36,455 nucleotides of DNA from Burkholderiaceae bacterium (GCA_905339355.1 CAJPFZ010000631.1:1-36455); one strand, 5' to 3'; positions 8,066 to 16,684 are shown, counted from the stretch's first letter. The notes: generated from the letters alone by a model not told the origin. Translations and numbers: made by a program.

Positions 8066-9620
8066 CGAAACTGTCGCCGCCGACGCTGACGCCGAGCCGT
8101 GCCATCCGGTAGCGCATCTGCCGCAGCGACAACCCCAGGCTCGCGCCGGCCGCCGTGCGGTTGAAGCGGTGGCGCTCCAGCGCGCGCAGCAGGATGTCGC
8201 GCTCGACCTCGTCGAGGTACTTCGCCAGGTCGTCCGGCAGCGGCGCGACGGCCGGCGGCGCGGGCGGCGGCTCGGGCGCGAGCATCGACGGGTCGATGCG
8301 TGTGTTCTCGGTGATCAGGTCGAGTTCCTGCGCCGCGCTGTCGGTGAACACCGTCTCCGGCAGGCCGAGATCGAACACGTCGATCTCCTCGTCGCCCGAC
8401 AACGCCACCGCGCGGTGCAGCAGGTTCTCGAGTTCGCGCACGTTGCCCGGGAACGGGTAGCGCGCCAGGTGCACCAGCGCGTCGCGCGTGAGGCGCGGCG
8501 GCGGCGAGACGTTGGCGTCGCGCGCGATGCGTTCGAGCACGCGTTCGCTGATCTGCTGCAAGTCCTCGAGCCGCTCACGCAGCGGCGGCACGCGGATCTG
8601 GATCACGTTGAGCCGGTAGTACAAGTCCTGGCGAAACTTGCCGGCCAGCACCTCGGCGCCCAGGTCCTTGTGCGTCGCGCTCAGCAATCGCACGTTCACC
8701 GGCTGCTCGACGACCGCGCCGACCGGCCGCACCGAACGCTCCTGGATCGAGCGCAACAGCTTGCTCTGCATCGACAGCGGCAGATCGCCGATCTCGTCAA
8801 GGAACAGCGTTCCGCCGTTGGCCGCCTGGAAGAAGCCCTCGCGGTCTTCTGCCGCGCCGGTGAAGGCGCCCTTGCGGTAGCCGAAGAACTCGGCCTCCAG
8901 CAGTTGCTCCGGGATCGCGCTGCAGTTGACCGCGATGAACGGCATGTTGCTGCGCGCGCTGACCTCGTGGATCGCCCGTGCGACGAGTTCCTTGCCGGTG
9001 CCCGACTCGCCGTTGACGAGAACCGGCGCCATGCTGCGCGCCACCTTTTCGACCAGCGAGCGCACTTCCTGCATGGCGGCGGACGTTCCCGCCATGCGCG
9101 CGAGCGCGGGGCTGGCCGGCGGCGCCGGCGGATGGGGGATGGGCCGCGGGCGCGGCGCCGCATGCACGGAAGCGCTCGCGCCGACCGCTCCCGGCCCGCC
9201 CTCGGAGGGCAGGCTGGACGGCACCATCGTGGGCACGGTCGACGGGGTACGCCCGAGGGCCGACGCGACGACCGCGCGGAACTGCTTCAGGTCGACCGGC
9301 TTGGTCAGGTAATCGTAGGCACCCGCCTTCAGCGCCTCCACCGCGTTCTCGGCCGAGCCATAGGCGGTGATCACGATCGTCTTCTCGCGACGCCCGCTTT
9401 CGTCGAGCCGGCGCAGCAGGTCCAGGCCCGTGCCGTCGGGCAGCCGCATGTCGGTGATGACGGCGCTGTAGGTGCGGTCCTTCAGGTGCAGCCAGGCCTC
9501 TTCGACGGACCCCGCCGTCTCGATGTCGTACCCCTCGCGCAGCAGCGTCAGTTCGTACAGCGTGCGCAGGTCCGGCTCGTCGTCGACGACCAGCAGGCTG
9601 AAGTGAGAGGGAGAAGACAT
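8043..9620 (-). CDS. pilR: sigma-54-dependent response regulator PilR
   Basis: A 525-residue NtrC-family activator, the partner of PilS in control of type IV pilin transcription. The receiver domain covers about residues 7-120, with acidic residues Asp13/Asp14, phosphoacceptor Asp57 (VITDMRLPDG) and Lys107. After a Pro/Ala-rich linker (125-170) comes the AAA+ sigma-54 interaction domain, with Walker A GESGTGK (204-210), the GAFTGA loop (251-256) that contacts sigma-54, and Walker B LFLDEIGD (272-279). A Fis-type helix-turn-helix ends the protein (RFNRTAAGASLGLSLRQMRY). I use the ATG at 9618-9620; an extension to 9659 would overlap pilS. It follows pilS by 28 bp and overlaps ampD by 23 bp. Confidence 0.95.
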   Translation of the reverse strand: MSSPSHFSLLVVDDEPDLRTLYELTLLREGYDIETAGSVEEAWLHLKDRTYSAVITDMRLPDGTGLDLLRRLDESGRREKTIVITAYGSAENAVEALKAGAYDYLTKPVDLKQFRAVVASALGRTPSTVPTMVPSSLPSEGGPGAVGASASVHAAPRPRPIPHPPAPPASPALARMAGTSAAMQEVRSLVEKVARSMAPVLVNGESGTGKELVARAIHEVSARSNMPFIAVNCSAIPEQLLEAEFFGYRKGAFTGAAEDREGFFQAANGGTLFLDEIGDLPLSMQSKLLRSIQERSVRPVGAVVEQPVNVRLLSATHKDLGAEVLAGKFRQDLYYRLNVIQIRVPPLRERLEDLQQISERVLERIARDANVSPPPRLTRDALVHLARYPFPGNVRELENLLHRAVALSGDEEIDVFDLGLPETVFTDSAAQELDLITENTRIDPSMLAPEPPPAPPAVAPLPDDLAKYLDEVERDILLRALERHRFNRTAAGASLGLSLRQMRYRMARLGVSVGGDSFDGERGGS

Positions 9621-9648
9621 CGTGGCATCGGCTCGGTGGGGGTCAGGC

Positions 9649-11553
9649 TCAGGACACATGAGGCGCTTCCGTTTGCAGCAGCGCCTGGCGCCGCATCACC
9701 ACATTGAATTCATTGCGCGTCGGGTCGCCCGGCGTGCGCAGGCGGTAGTCGATGCTGGCGCCGTAACGTTCACACAGCTCGCGGCAAATATACAGGCCCA
9801 GCCCGGTTCCGCGGCTGCGTGTCGAGAAGAAGGGCTCGAACAGGTAGCGCTCGACGTCGGGGGGGATCGGCGGTCCGTCGCTCGCCACGCACAGGCGCAC
9901 CGTGGACTCGTCGGGCGCCGACAGGCGCACCCGCACCGAGCCCGGCGCCTTGCTCGAGTGGCGGTAGCCGTTGTCGAGCAGGTTGATCAGCACCCGGCGC
10001 AGGTGATCGGGGTCGAACAGCGCGCCGAGGGACTCCGCCGGCAGCTCCACCTGCACCGCGCTGCGCTCGTCCAGCGTCACGCCGGCACCTTGCGCCCAGC
10101 CCTTGCAGGCGGCCGCGACCTGCTCGCCGGCATCGATGACGCCGGCTTCGACCACCGTTCCCGGCGCCACCTCCATCACGTCATCGACGATGCGCTTGAG
10201 CCGCTCGACGTTGTCGGTGACCATCTGCGTGAGCTGACGCTGGCTTGCCGTCGTCGCGTCTTCGGCCAGCAGCGCGTTGGCCTGCGCGATGGCCGCCAGC
10301 GGGTTGCGGATCTCGTGCGCGATGCCGGCCGAGACGCGGCCCATCGCGGCCAGCTTTTCCTGCCGCGTGCGCGCCTGCATGTTGCGCACGTCCTCGAGCA
10401 GCAGCACGCAGAACTCCTCGCTCGCCTGCGATTCGAGGCGGCGCGTGAAACGGATGCGAACACGCAGCGTGCGCGTCTCGCCGGGATCGAACTCGACCAC
10501 CACGTCGCGCCCGGACTCGGGCCACACCGCTTCGACGAAGGCGCGTTCGACCGTCTTCACGAGTCCGCTCCAGGCTTCGACGCCGCGCAGCTGGAAGGGC
10601 GCTGGCCGGCACATGCCGCTTGGTGCGAGCAGGCGGCGTGCCGCCGGGTTGGCCGCGCGCACCCGGCCGCGCCGGTCGACGACCAGCACGCCGTCCTGCA
10701 TCTCCTCGATCACCAGGCGATTGAGCTGCGCCTGCTGGCGCGCGAGTTCGAGGCTGCCCTTGGCGGTAAGTTCTTCCCGGGCCAAGCGGCCGGCCAATTC
10801 GCCCGCCAGCACGGTGATGACGAACAGGCCGCTGCCGGCGAGGCCGGCCTGCGTCATCAGCGTCGTCGCCTCGCCGCCGCCCATCACCGCGAGCCAGGCG
10901 CTGCCGAGCAACGCCACCGCCACGCCGGCAGCCGTCGCAAGCGCCTGGCGCCGCGGCGTCAGCACACCGGCCATCAGCACCGGCAGCACCAGCAACGCCA
11001 CGTAGTTGAAGGTCGATGACGGCGACAGCAGATGCAGTCCGGTGAAGCAGACGATGTCGGTGCCGATCGTTGCGAGCCACTGCGGCCCGCGCAACCGGGC
11101 CAGTTCCTGCGGGCGCACCGCGCGGTTGAAGCGCGGCAGGAGCCACATGCCGATCGCAAGTGCCGCGTACAAGACGCTCACGAGGGCCACCGGCAGCGTC
11201 GCCCGCCCGCCGAACACGCCGGCCAGCACGACCGTCAGGATGAGCGCAATGCCGAGCGCCGCGCGTGCGCCGAGAAAGACGCGGTAGATGCGATCGAAGG
11301 CGGTCTGGCCCGAACTGACGATGCGCCGCGCCTGGCGCGACAGGAAGCGCGAGTCCGGCGCCGCACCGGAGGCGGCTGCGAGACCGGCCTCGTAGCGCGA
11401 TTCGGGCTCGTCGAGGCCGCCCTCCTCGCCCAGCGGCGTGTCGTCGTTGACGCCGAGCGCGCCGAACCAGGACTCCTCGGGCTGCTGCGGCCGCCGCTTG
11501 GCGCGTCGCTCGGCACGCCTCCGCTCACCTGCGCTGGGTGGAGTCGCGCTCAT
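9649..11553 (-). CDS. pilS: sensor histidine kinase PilS
   Basis: A 634-residue inner-membrane histidine kinase that senses pilin levels or an envelope signal and phosphorylates PilR. Residues 1 to about 95 are an Arg- and acid-rich cytosolic extension. Six hydrophobic helices follow (about 105-260), then a PAS domain (NRLVIEEMQDGVLVVDRRG), the HisKA box with phosphorylated His413 (GIAHEIRNPLAAI), and an HATPase_c domain (LINLLDNGYRHS and RGTGLGLYICRELC). The ATG at 11551-11553 overlaps the upstream gene's TGA as ATGA, indicating translational coupling. Pseudomonas PilS is about 530 residues, so the N-terminal tail is extra. Orthology to PilS rests on the six-helix-PAS-kinase layout and the adjoining pilR. 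Confidence 0.93.
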   Translation of the reverse strand: MSATPPSAGERRRAERRAKRRPQQPEESWFGALGVNDDTPLGEEGGLDEPESRYEAGLAAASGAAPDSRFLSRQARRIVSSGQTAFDRIYRVFLGARAALGIALILTVVLAGVFGGRATLPVALVSVLYAALAIGMWLLPRFNRAVRPQELARLRGPQWLATIGTDIVCFTGLHLLSPSSTFNYVALLVLPVLMAGVLTPRRQALATAAGVAVALLGSAWLAVMGGGEATTLMTQAGLAGSGLFVITVLAGELAGRLAREELTAKGSLELARQQAQLNRLVIEEMQDGVLVVDRRGRVRAANPAARRLLAPSGMCRPAPFQLRGVEAWSGLVKTVERAFVEAVWPESGRDVVVEFDPGETRTLRVRIRFTRRLESQASEEFCVLLLEDVRNMQARTRQEKLAAMGRVSAGIAHEIRNPLAAIAQANALLAEDATTASQRQLTQMVTDNVERLKRIVDDVMEVAPGTVVEAGVIDAGEQVAAACKGWAQGAGVTLDERSAVQVELPAESLGALFDPDHLRRVLINLLDNGYRHSSKAPGSVRVRLSAPDESTVRLCVASDGPPIPPDVERYLFEPFFSTRSRGTGLGLYICRELCERYGASIDYRLRTPGDPTRNEFNVVMRRQALLQTEAPHVS

Positions 11554-11789
11554 TCGAGCGGATGGGCCTTCTCGAAAGCGGCGCGGTGCGCCTCGCCGCA
11601 GAACACGCCCCCTCTGCCGGGCAGCGCTTCGCCGCTGGGCAGGTGCAGCCCGCAATGCGCGCAAGCGATCATCGGCTGCTGCACCGTCTTGCCGTCGGGC
11701 CGCGCCGGAGGTGGCGGCGGCGGACGCCGGCTGCTGCGTGCGACCCACAAGATGAGCAGCACGATGGCGATGATCAACAAGTACTTCAT
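11550..11789 (-). CDS. PP0621-family small protein with zinc-finger-like Cys pattern
   Basis: A 79-residue protein with one N-terminal membrane helix (residues 2-17), a Pro-rich spacer of six consecutive prolines (23-28), and a C-terminal Cys/His pattern C43-x2-C46 and C64-x3-H68 that could bind zinc. This layout is that of the PP0621 family, which commonly sits beside pilS; no function is established. The start ATG at 11787-11789 lies two bases after the ypjD-like stop codon, and its TGA overlaps the pilS ATG, so all three are expected to be translated together. Its location suggests an envelope or pilus-related role, but that is inference only. Confidence 0.85.
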   Translation of the reverse strand: MKYLLIIAIVLLILWVARSSRRPPPPPPARPDGKTVQQPMIACAHCGLHLPSGEALPGRGGVFCGEAHRAAFEKAHPLE

Positions 11790-11791
11790 CG

Positions 11792-12613
11792 TCAGCCCGC
11801 CATTGGCCGGTGCAGCAGGACTTCGAGCACGAAACGGGTGCCGACATACGCCAGCAGCAGCAGCCCGGCGCCGGCATACAGCCAGCGCGTGGCCGTGCGG
11901 CCGCGCCAGCCGAAGACCTGTCTTCCGGCCAGCAGCCCGGCGAAGACGATCCAGCCGAGCACCGACAGAACCGCCTTGTGATTCCAGTGCCAGGGCTGGG
12001 TGAACCACCAGCCGAGCAGCAGCGCCAACGTCAACACGACAAAGCCGGCGGCGACGAAGCGGAACGTCAGGCGCTCCAGCCGCAACAGCGGCAGCCCCAA
12101 CGTGCCCGGCGACGTCGCAGCACGCGGCGGCGGCTGGCGCATCTGGCGGTCGGCGCGGTTGAGCATCGCGGCATGCAGCACGGCTGCGCCGAAAAGGCCG
12201 TAAGAGGCGATGCCCATCACCCAGTGCAGTGGCGCCCAGCGCGACAGCGTCTGCGGCCGCATCTCGCCGGGGAAGAGCAGCGCCAGTGCCACCGCGGTGG
12301 CGCCCAGCACCGCCAGGGCACGCCGTGCGCCGGTCAACGGCAGCCAGCGGCTTTCGATCAGGTACACCGCGATGACCAGCCACAGCGTGACCGACAGGGC
12401 CGGCGCAAAGCCGAAGCGCGCCCCCTCGATGCCGGTGCCAAGGCCGGTGGTGTCCACGGCGATCGCCACCGCATGCGTGACCCAGGCGACCACCAGGCTC
12501 GCACGCACGCCGGAGGCGGCACGCTGCGGCAAGGCGGCTGCCAACACATAGGCCAGCAGCGCCAGCAGCCCCGGAATGACCAGGGCCGGCATGCCTTCGA
12601 ACGATAAAATCAT
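11792..12613 (-). CDS. ypjD: cytochrome c assembly protein, CcsA/YpjD-like
   Basis: A 273-residue integral membrane protein with about eight hydrophobic helices, of the CcsA/CcmC-like cytochrome c assembly (YpjD) family, thought to handle haem in the inner membrane. Landmarks are SRWAPLHWVMGIASYGLFGAA and the conserved WFTQPWHWNHKAVLSVLGW segment with Trp/His residues typical of the haem-handling loop. The first gene of a tight minus-strand run leading into PP0621, pilS, pilR and ampD. The ATG at 12611-12613 (MILSFEG) is used; a second in-frame ATG at 12592 is possible. The gene is divergent from ffh with about 70 bp between the start codons. The exact role of YpjD in proteobacteria is not settled. 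Confidence 0.9.
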   Translation of the reverse strand: MILSFEGMPALVIPGLLALLAYVLAAALPQRAASGVRASLVVAWVTHAVAIAVDTTGLGTGIEGARFGFAPALSVTLWLVIAVYLIESRWLPLTGARRALAVLGATAVALALLFPGEMRPQTLSRWAPLHWVMGIASYGLFGAAVLHAAMLNRADRQMRQPPPRAATSPGTLGLPLLRLERLTFRFVAAGFVVLTLALLLGWWFTQPWHWNHKAVLSVLGWIVFAGLLAGRQVFGWRGRTATRWLYAGAGLLLLAYVGTRFVLEVLLHRPMAG

Positions 12614-12682
12614 TTGCGAAGTGTACTTTCGCGTCCCCCGCTCGGCGCCCTGCCGCGCACCAACCACGGGCCGCTTCCCAAC
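12614..12682. promoter_or_regulatory. divergent promoter region between ypjD-like gene and ffh
   Basis: Only 69 bases separate the two start codons, so promoters for both directions must lie here or overlap the gene starts. The AT-rich run GATAAAATCATTT spans the ypjD start. I cannot assign -35 and -10 elements with confidence. Confidence 0.4.
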
Positions 12683-14044
12683 ATGGCATCCACCCTCACC
12701 GACCGGCTGAGCCGCCTCGTCAAGACGATGCGCGGCCAGGCGCGCATCACCGAGTCCAACGTGCAGGACATGCTGCGCGAGGTGCGCATGGCGCTGCTCG
12801 AAGCCGACGTGGCGCTGCCGGTGGTGCGCGACTTCATCGCGCGCGTGAAGGACAAGGCGCTGGGCGCCGAAGTGGTCGGCTCGCTGTCGCCCGGCCAGGC
12901 GCTGGTGGGCATCGTCAACCGTGAACTGGCCGCGACGATGGGTGAAGGCGTGGCCGACCTCAACCTCGCCGCGCAGCCGCCGGCGGTGATCCTGATGGCC
13001 GGCCTGCAAGGCGCCGGCAAGACCACCACCACCGCCAAGCTCGCCAAGCACCTGATCGAAAAGCGCAAGAAGAAGGTGCTGACGGTCTCCGCCGACGTCT
13101 ATCGCCCCGCGGCGATCGAGCAGCTGAAGACCGTCACGCGGCAGGCCGGCGCCGAGTGGTTCGCATCCAGCGCCGACGACAAGCCGGTGGCCATCGCCAA
13201 CGCCGCGCTCGATCACGCGCGCCGCCACTACTTCGACGTTTTGCTGGTCGACACGGCCGGGCGCCTCGCGATCGACGAGGCGTTGATGAAGGAGATCGCC
13301 GATCTGCACGCCGCGCTCAAGCCGGTGGAGACGCTCTTCGTCGTCGATGCGATGCAGGGCCAGGACGCGATCAACACGGCGAAGGCCTTCAGGGAAGCGC
13401 TGCCGCTGACGGGCATCGTGCTGACCAAGATGGACGGCGACTCCCGCGGCGGTGCGGCGCTGTCGGTGCGGCAGATCACCGGGGCGCCGATCAAGTTCGC
13501 CGGCGTCAGCGAAAAGATCGACGGCCTCGAGGTATTCGACGCCGAGCGCCATGCCGGGCGCATTCTTGGCATGGGCGACATCGTCGCGCTGGTCGAGGAG
13601 GTCACCAAGGGCGTGGACATGGCGGCCGCGCAGAAGCTCGCCGACAAGGTGAAGTCGGGCAGCGCCTTCGACCTGAACGACTTCCTGTCACAGATCTCAC
13701 AAATGAAGAAGATGGGCGGGCTCTCCGGCCTGATGGACAAGCTTCCCTCCCAGATGACCGCCAAAGCCGGCGCCGTCGACATGGACCGCGCCGAACGCGA
13801 CGTGCGCCGCATGGAAGGCATCATCTGCTCGATGACGCCACTGGAGCGCCGCAAGCCGGAACTCATCAAGGCCACGCGCAAGCGCCGCATCGCGGCCGGC
13901 GCGGGCGTCCACGTCCAGGAAGTCAACCGCCTCTTGAATCAGTTCGAGCAGATGCGCGACATGATGAAGAAGATGAAGGGCGGCGGCATGATGAAGATGA
14001 TGAAGCGCATGGGCGGCATGAAGGGTTTCCCCGGACCTCGCTAG
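12683..14044 (+). CDS. ffh: signal recognition particle protein Ffh
   Basis: A 453-residue SRP GTPase that binds 4.5S RNA and the signal sequences of nascent membrane proteins and delivers ribosomes to FtsY. The N helical domain spans about 1-90. The G domain carries GLQGAGKT (107-114), DVYRPAAIEQL, DTAGR (190-194) and TKMDGDSRGGAAL. The Met-rich M domain runs from about 330 and ends in the MMKKMKGGGMMKMMKRMGG type tail. Length and order match the family exactly. The ATG at 12683 begins MASTLTDRLS, as in homologues; the open frame upstream has no support. The partner ftsY is about 0.9 kb away on the opposite strand. Confidence 0.97.
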   Translation: MASTLTDRLSRLVKTMRGQARITESNVQDMLREVRMALLEADVALPVVRDFIARVKDKALGAEVVGSLSPGQALVGIVNRELAATMGEGVADLNLAAQPPAVILMAGLQGAGKTTTTAKLAKHLIEKRKKKVLTVSADVYRPAAIEQLKTVTRQAGAEWFASSADDKPVAIANAALDHARRHYFDVLLVDTAGRLAIDEALMKEIADLHAALKPVETLFVVDAMQGQDAINTAKAFREALPLTGIVLTKMDGDSRGGAALSVRQITGAPIKFAGVSEKIDGLEVFDAERHAGRILGMGDIVALVEEVTKGVDMAAAQKLADKVKSGSAFDLNDFLSQISQMKKMGGLSGLMDKLPSQMTAKAGAVDMDRAERDVRRMEGIICSMTPLERRKPELIKATRKRRIAAGAGVHVQEVNRLLNQFEQMRDMMKKMKGGGMMKMMKRMGGMKGFPGPR

Positions 14045-14132
14045 CCTTGAGCGGCGCGCCTGCAACGGAATGCGTTGACCGCGTCGGACAGGCCCGTTAT
14101 GTTCGTGTGCTGTTCAACGGACCATTGACGTT

Positions 14133-14888
14133 TTGACTCCCCTGCTCATCGTGCTCGCCGTCGTCGCGGCAGCGGCCCTGCTCTGGTGGGGCCTGCGTTC
14201 TCATGCCGGCCGCTCTGCCGAACCGCGCCCCGCAGACAACCTCGATACCCTGACCGCCTGGCCGCCCACTTCAACGCGCGTGCTGACCACGCCCGAGCGC
14301 GAGGCCTACGAGCTGCTGCGCCTTGCATTGCCGGCACACGTGGTGCTGGCGCAAGTGCCTCTGCAGCGGTTCATCAAGGTGCCCACGCGGAACTCCTACG
14401 CCGAGTGGCTGCGCCGCGTCGGCCAGCTGTGTGCCGACCTGGTCGTGTGCGACCGCCATTCGCAGGTGGTCGCCGTCATCGAGGTGCAGACCAACGACGA
14501 CACGGTCAGCGAGCGTGCGCTGCGCCGCCGGGCTCGCTTGGCGAAGGTGCTGAAGGCCGCGCAGGTGCCGGTGCACGTGTGGTCGGCCAGTGCGCTGCCT
14601 TCGGTCGAAGAGGCGCGCGAAGCGATTGCGGCAACATTGCCGGCCACCGACATGGCTCCGCCGGCGCCGTTCACCGGCACGCGTTCGCTTCCCGGTCACA
14701 TGACCAACAGCGCCACCCAGCCCCTGCGCGGCGCGGCGGCGGCATCGCCGAACGAGGCCTCTGCGCCGATGCGCGAGCCGCCGCCCTCGACGTGGTTCGA
14801 CGACCTCGAGACCGGCCCGGTGCCCTTGTCGCCGCCGGAGCCGGCCGCGCCGTCCGCAAGAGACGCGAAGGACCGGCCCCCGCGCTGA
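14133..14888 (+). CDS. DUF2726 domain membrane-anchored protein
   Basis: A 251-residue protein with an N-terminal membrane helix (about residues 3-20, LLIVLAVVAAAALLWWGL) and a DUF2726 domain at about 52-155. Landmarks are ALPAHVVLAQVPLQRFIKV, LCADLVVCDRHSQVVAVIEV and RRRARLAKVLKAAQVPVHVW. DUF2726 resembles restriction-endonuclease-like folds: the D-L-V-V-x20-E-V arrangement recalls a PD-(D/E)xK core, but nuclease activity is unproven. The last 90 residues are Pro/Ala-rich. The start appears to be TTG at 14133, since the membrane helix begins immediately after and I see no in-frame ATG before it; this is the weakest part of the call. It lies between ffh and the convergent ftsY, whose stop codon is only 17 bp away. 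Confidence 0.82.
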   Translation: MTPLLIVLAVVAAAALLWWGLRSHAGRSAEPRPADNLDTLTAWPPTSTRVLTTPEREAYELLRLALPAHVVLAQVPLQRFIKVPTRNSYAEWLRRVGQLCADLVVCDRHSQVVAVIEVQTNDDTVSERALRRRARLAKVLKAAQVPVHVWSASALPSVEEAREAIAATLPATDMAPPAPFTGTRSLPGHMTNSATQPLRGAAAASPNEASAPMREPPPSTWFDDLETGPVPLSPPEPAAPSARDAKDRPPR

Positions 14889-14905
14889 GCGCCGACGCGC
14901 TCGCG

Positions 14906-16066
14906 TCAGTTCAGCAGCGCGTTGGCGAACTCGCGCGCGTCGAAAGTCTCGAGATCCTCCAGCTTCTCGCCGACGCCGATGAAGTAGACGGGCACCGGAC
15001 GCTCGCGCGCGATCGCCGCGAGCACGCCGCCCTTGGCTGTGCCGTCGAGCTTGGTCACGACGAGCCCGGTGAGCTGCAGCGCATCGTCGAAATGCTTCAC
15101 CTGCGTCAGCGCGTTCTGGCCGGTGTTGCCGTCCACGACCAGCAGCACCTCGTGCGGCGCGCCCTCCTGCGCCTTGGCGATCGAGCGCTTGATCTTCTTC
15201 AGCTCTTCCATCAGGTGCAGTTGGGTCGGCAGGCGGCCGGCGGTGTCGGCGATCACCACGTCGCAGCGGCGCGCCCTGCCCGCCACCACCGCGTCGAAGG
15301 TCACGGCCGACGGATCGCCGCCCTCCTGGCTGACGATCTCGACGTTGGTTCGGCCCGCCCAGACCGCGAGCTGCTCGCGCGCCGCCGCGCGGAAGGTATC
15401 GGCCGCGGCCAGCAACACCTTCTCGCCGGCCTCGGCGAGGTGGCGCGTCAGCTTGCCGATGCTCGTCGTCTTGCCCGCGCCGTTGACGCCCACCACCATC
15501 ATCACCGTCGGCATCGCTTCGCCGATGACCAGCTGCTTTTCCAGCGGCTGCAGCAACTCGGTGAGCGCATCGGCGAGCAGCCCCTTGACCGCAGCCGGAT
15601 CGGTCACGCCCGCGAACTTCACGCGCTGCCTGAGGTCGGCGAGCAGGAACTCGGTGGCCTTCACGCCGGCGTCGGCCATCAGCAGAGCGCCTTCGAGTTC
15701 TTCGTAGAGCGCGTCGTCGATCTGCGTGCCGGTGAAGACCTGGGCGATGCTGGTGCCGGTCTTGCGCAGCCCGCTCTTGAGCTTGGCAAGCCAGGTGCTG
15801 CGCTCCGGCGGCACGGTGTCGATACTGACGGGCGCGGCGGGAGCGGCCGGCGCGGCGATCGGGGCCGGCGGCTCGGGGACGATGGCTTGCGGCTCGGTCT
15901 GCGCGTCGGGCCCGGCAGCGGGCGCGGGGCCGAAACCGAACTTCTCGCGCCAGCTGCGCTCCGGCGCTGGCGCTGGCGGAGGCGCGGGAGCCGTTGCGCT
16001 CGGCTCGGGCGTTGGGGGCGACGAGGCGGGTTCGACCGGCGTTTTTTTCTTGAAGAAGCTGAACAT
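14906..16066 (-). CDS. ftsY: signal recognition particle receptor FtsY
   Basis: A 386-residue SRP receptor GTPase that docks SRP-ribosome complexes on the inner membrane. The first 90 residues are a basic start (MFSFFKKKTP) followed by an Ala/Pro-rich acidic A domain. The N domain begins near 90 (STWLAKLKSGLRKTG). The G domain contains GVNGAGKT (193-200), DTFRAAAREQL (223-233), DTAGR and TKLDGTAKGG, and the protein ends GEKLEDLETFDAREFANALLN. The ATG at 16064-16066 is chosen because the conserved MFSFFKK start follows; the frame is open further to 16117. It is transcribed away from the adjacent tRNA-Met, with the two promoters in the same 70 bp. Confidence 0.96.
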   Translation of the reverse strand: MFSFFKKKTPVEPASSPPTPEPSATAPAPPPAPAPERSWREKFGFGPAPAAGPDAQTEPQAIVPEPPAPIAAPAAPAAPVSIDTVPPERSTWLAKLKSGLRKTGTSIAQVFTGTQIDDALYEELEGALLMADAGVKATEFLLADLRQRVKFAGVTDPAAVKGLLADALTELLQPLEKQLVIGEAMPTVMMVVGVNGAGKTTSIGKLTRHLAEAGEKVLLAAADTFRAAAREQLAVWAGRTNVEIVSQEGGDPSAVTFDAVVAGRARRCDVVIADTAGRLPTQLHLMEELKKIKRSIAKAQEGAPHEVLLVVDGNTGQNALTQVKHFDDALQLTGLVVTKLDGTAKGGVLAAIARERPVPVYFIGVGEKLEDLETFDAREFANALLN

Positions 16067-16119
16067 GCAATGCTTGTCGCGGTCGGTGGTGCTGGGGATG
16101 CGGCGCGCCGGCGCCACGC

Positions 16120-16125
16120 TATAAT
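16120..16125 (+). promoter_or_regulatory. -10 element of the tRNA-Met promoter
   Basis: A consensus TATAAT in a GC-rich setting lies ten bases before the tRNA 5' end, at the right distance for a short leader. No good -35 is visible at 16-18 bp upstream. Confidence 0.5.
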
Positions 16126-16135
16126 CATCGGCTCA

Positions 16136-16212
<77 letters not shown>

Positions 16213-16228
16213 GAACGAAAAACGAACG

Positions 16229-16250
16229 CGGCTCCAGAGGGAGCCGTTTT
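16229..16250 (+). terminator. intrinsic terminator after tRNA-Met
   Basis: CGGCTCC (16229-16235), loop AGAG, GGAGCCG (16240-16246), then TTTT. It lies 16 bases after the tRNA CCA end, so the tRNA is likely a single-gene transcript and the following gene needs its own promoter or read-through. Confidence 0.82.
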
Positions 16251-16297
16251 CGTGTGAGCGGTTCCTCTTGTTCTTCAACAGCCACTGGATCAACACC

Positions 16298-16684
16298 ATG
16301 TACCGCTGTGCCATCGCTGCCGTCGCCTTCTGCCTGATCGCCCCTGCCGCCGCGCAGGCCCAATCGCAGGAGCGCCAGTTTCCGCAGAACGCGCTGCGCG
16401 GCGCGCTGACGCTGAACACGCCGACCCAGGCCACGCTCAACGACCGGCCGGTGCCGCTCGCGCCGGGCCTGCGCATCCGCGGCCAGAACAACATGCTGCA
16501 GATGTCCGGCACCTTGCTCGGCGCCAAGCTGCTCGTGAACTACACGCTGGACATGCAAGGCGCCGTCAAGGACGTCTGGATCCTCACCGCGCAGGAGGCC
16601 GCGAAGAAGCCGTGGCCCACCACTCCGGCGCAGGCGCAGGCCTGGAGCTTCGACCCCGTCGCCCAGGTCTGGACCAAGCCCTGA
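16298..16684 (+). CDS. small secreted protein of unknown function upstream of miaB
   Basis: A 128-residue predicted protein with a clear N-terminal signal peptide: [21 protein letters not shown] with a probable signal peptidase I site after AQA near residue 21. The mature part is about 107 residues, beta-rich, with landmarks [42 protein letters not shown] and an ending [14 protein letters not shown]. No Cys remain in the mature part and there are no other membrane helices, so it is probably periplasmic. I recall similar unnamed proteins next to miaB in other Burkholderiales, but no function. The ATG at 16298 is used because the signal peptide starts there. It is separated from miaB by 10 bp and is probably co-transcribed with it. 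Confidence 0.85.
   Translation: MYRCAIAAVAFCLIAPAAAQAQSQERQFPQNALRGALTLNTPTQATLNDRPVPLAPGLRIRGQNNMLQMSGTLLGAKLLVNYTLDMQGAVKDVWILTAQEAAKKPWPTTPAQAQAWSFDPVAQVWTKP

Noticed and set aside
7881-9707. A 608-codon plus-strand frame antisense to pilR
   Set aside because: It is the mirror of a clearly conserved gene, and its protein has no recognisable domain or helix pattern.
11792-13552. A 586-codon minus-strand frame suggesting a long N-terminal fusion to the cytochrome c assembly protein
   Set aside because: The extra 310 residues are antisense to ffh. The membrane protein starts naturally at 12613.
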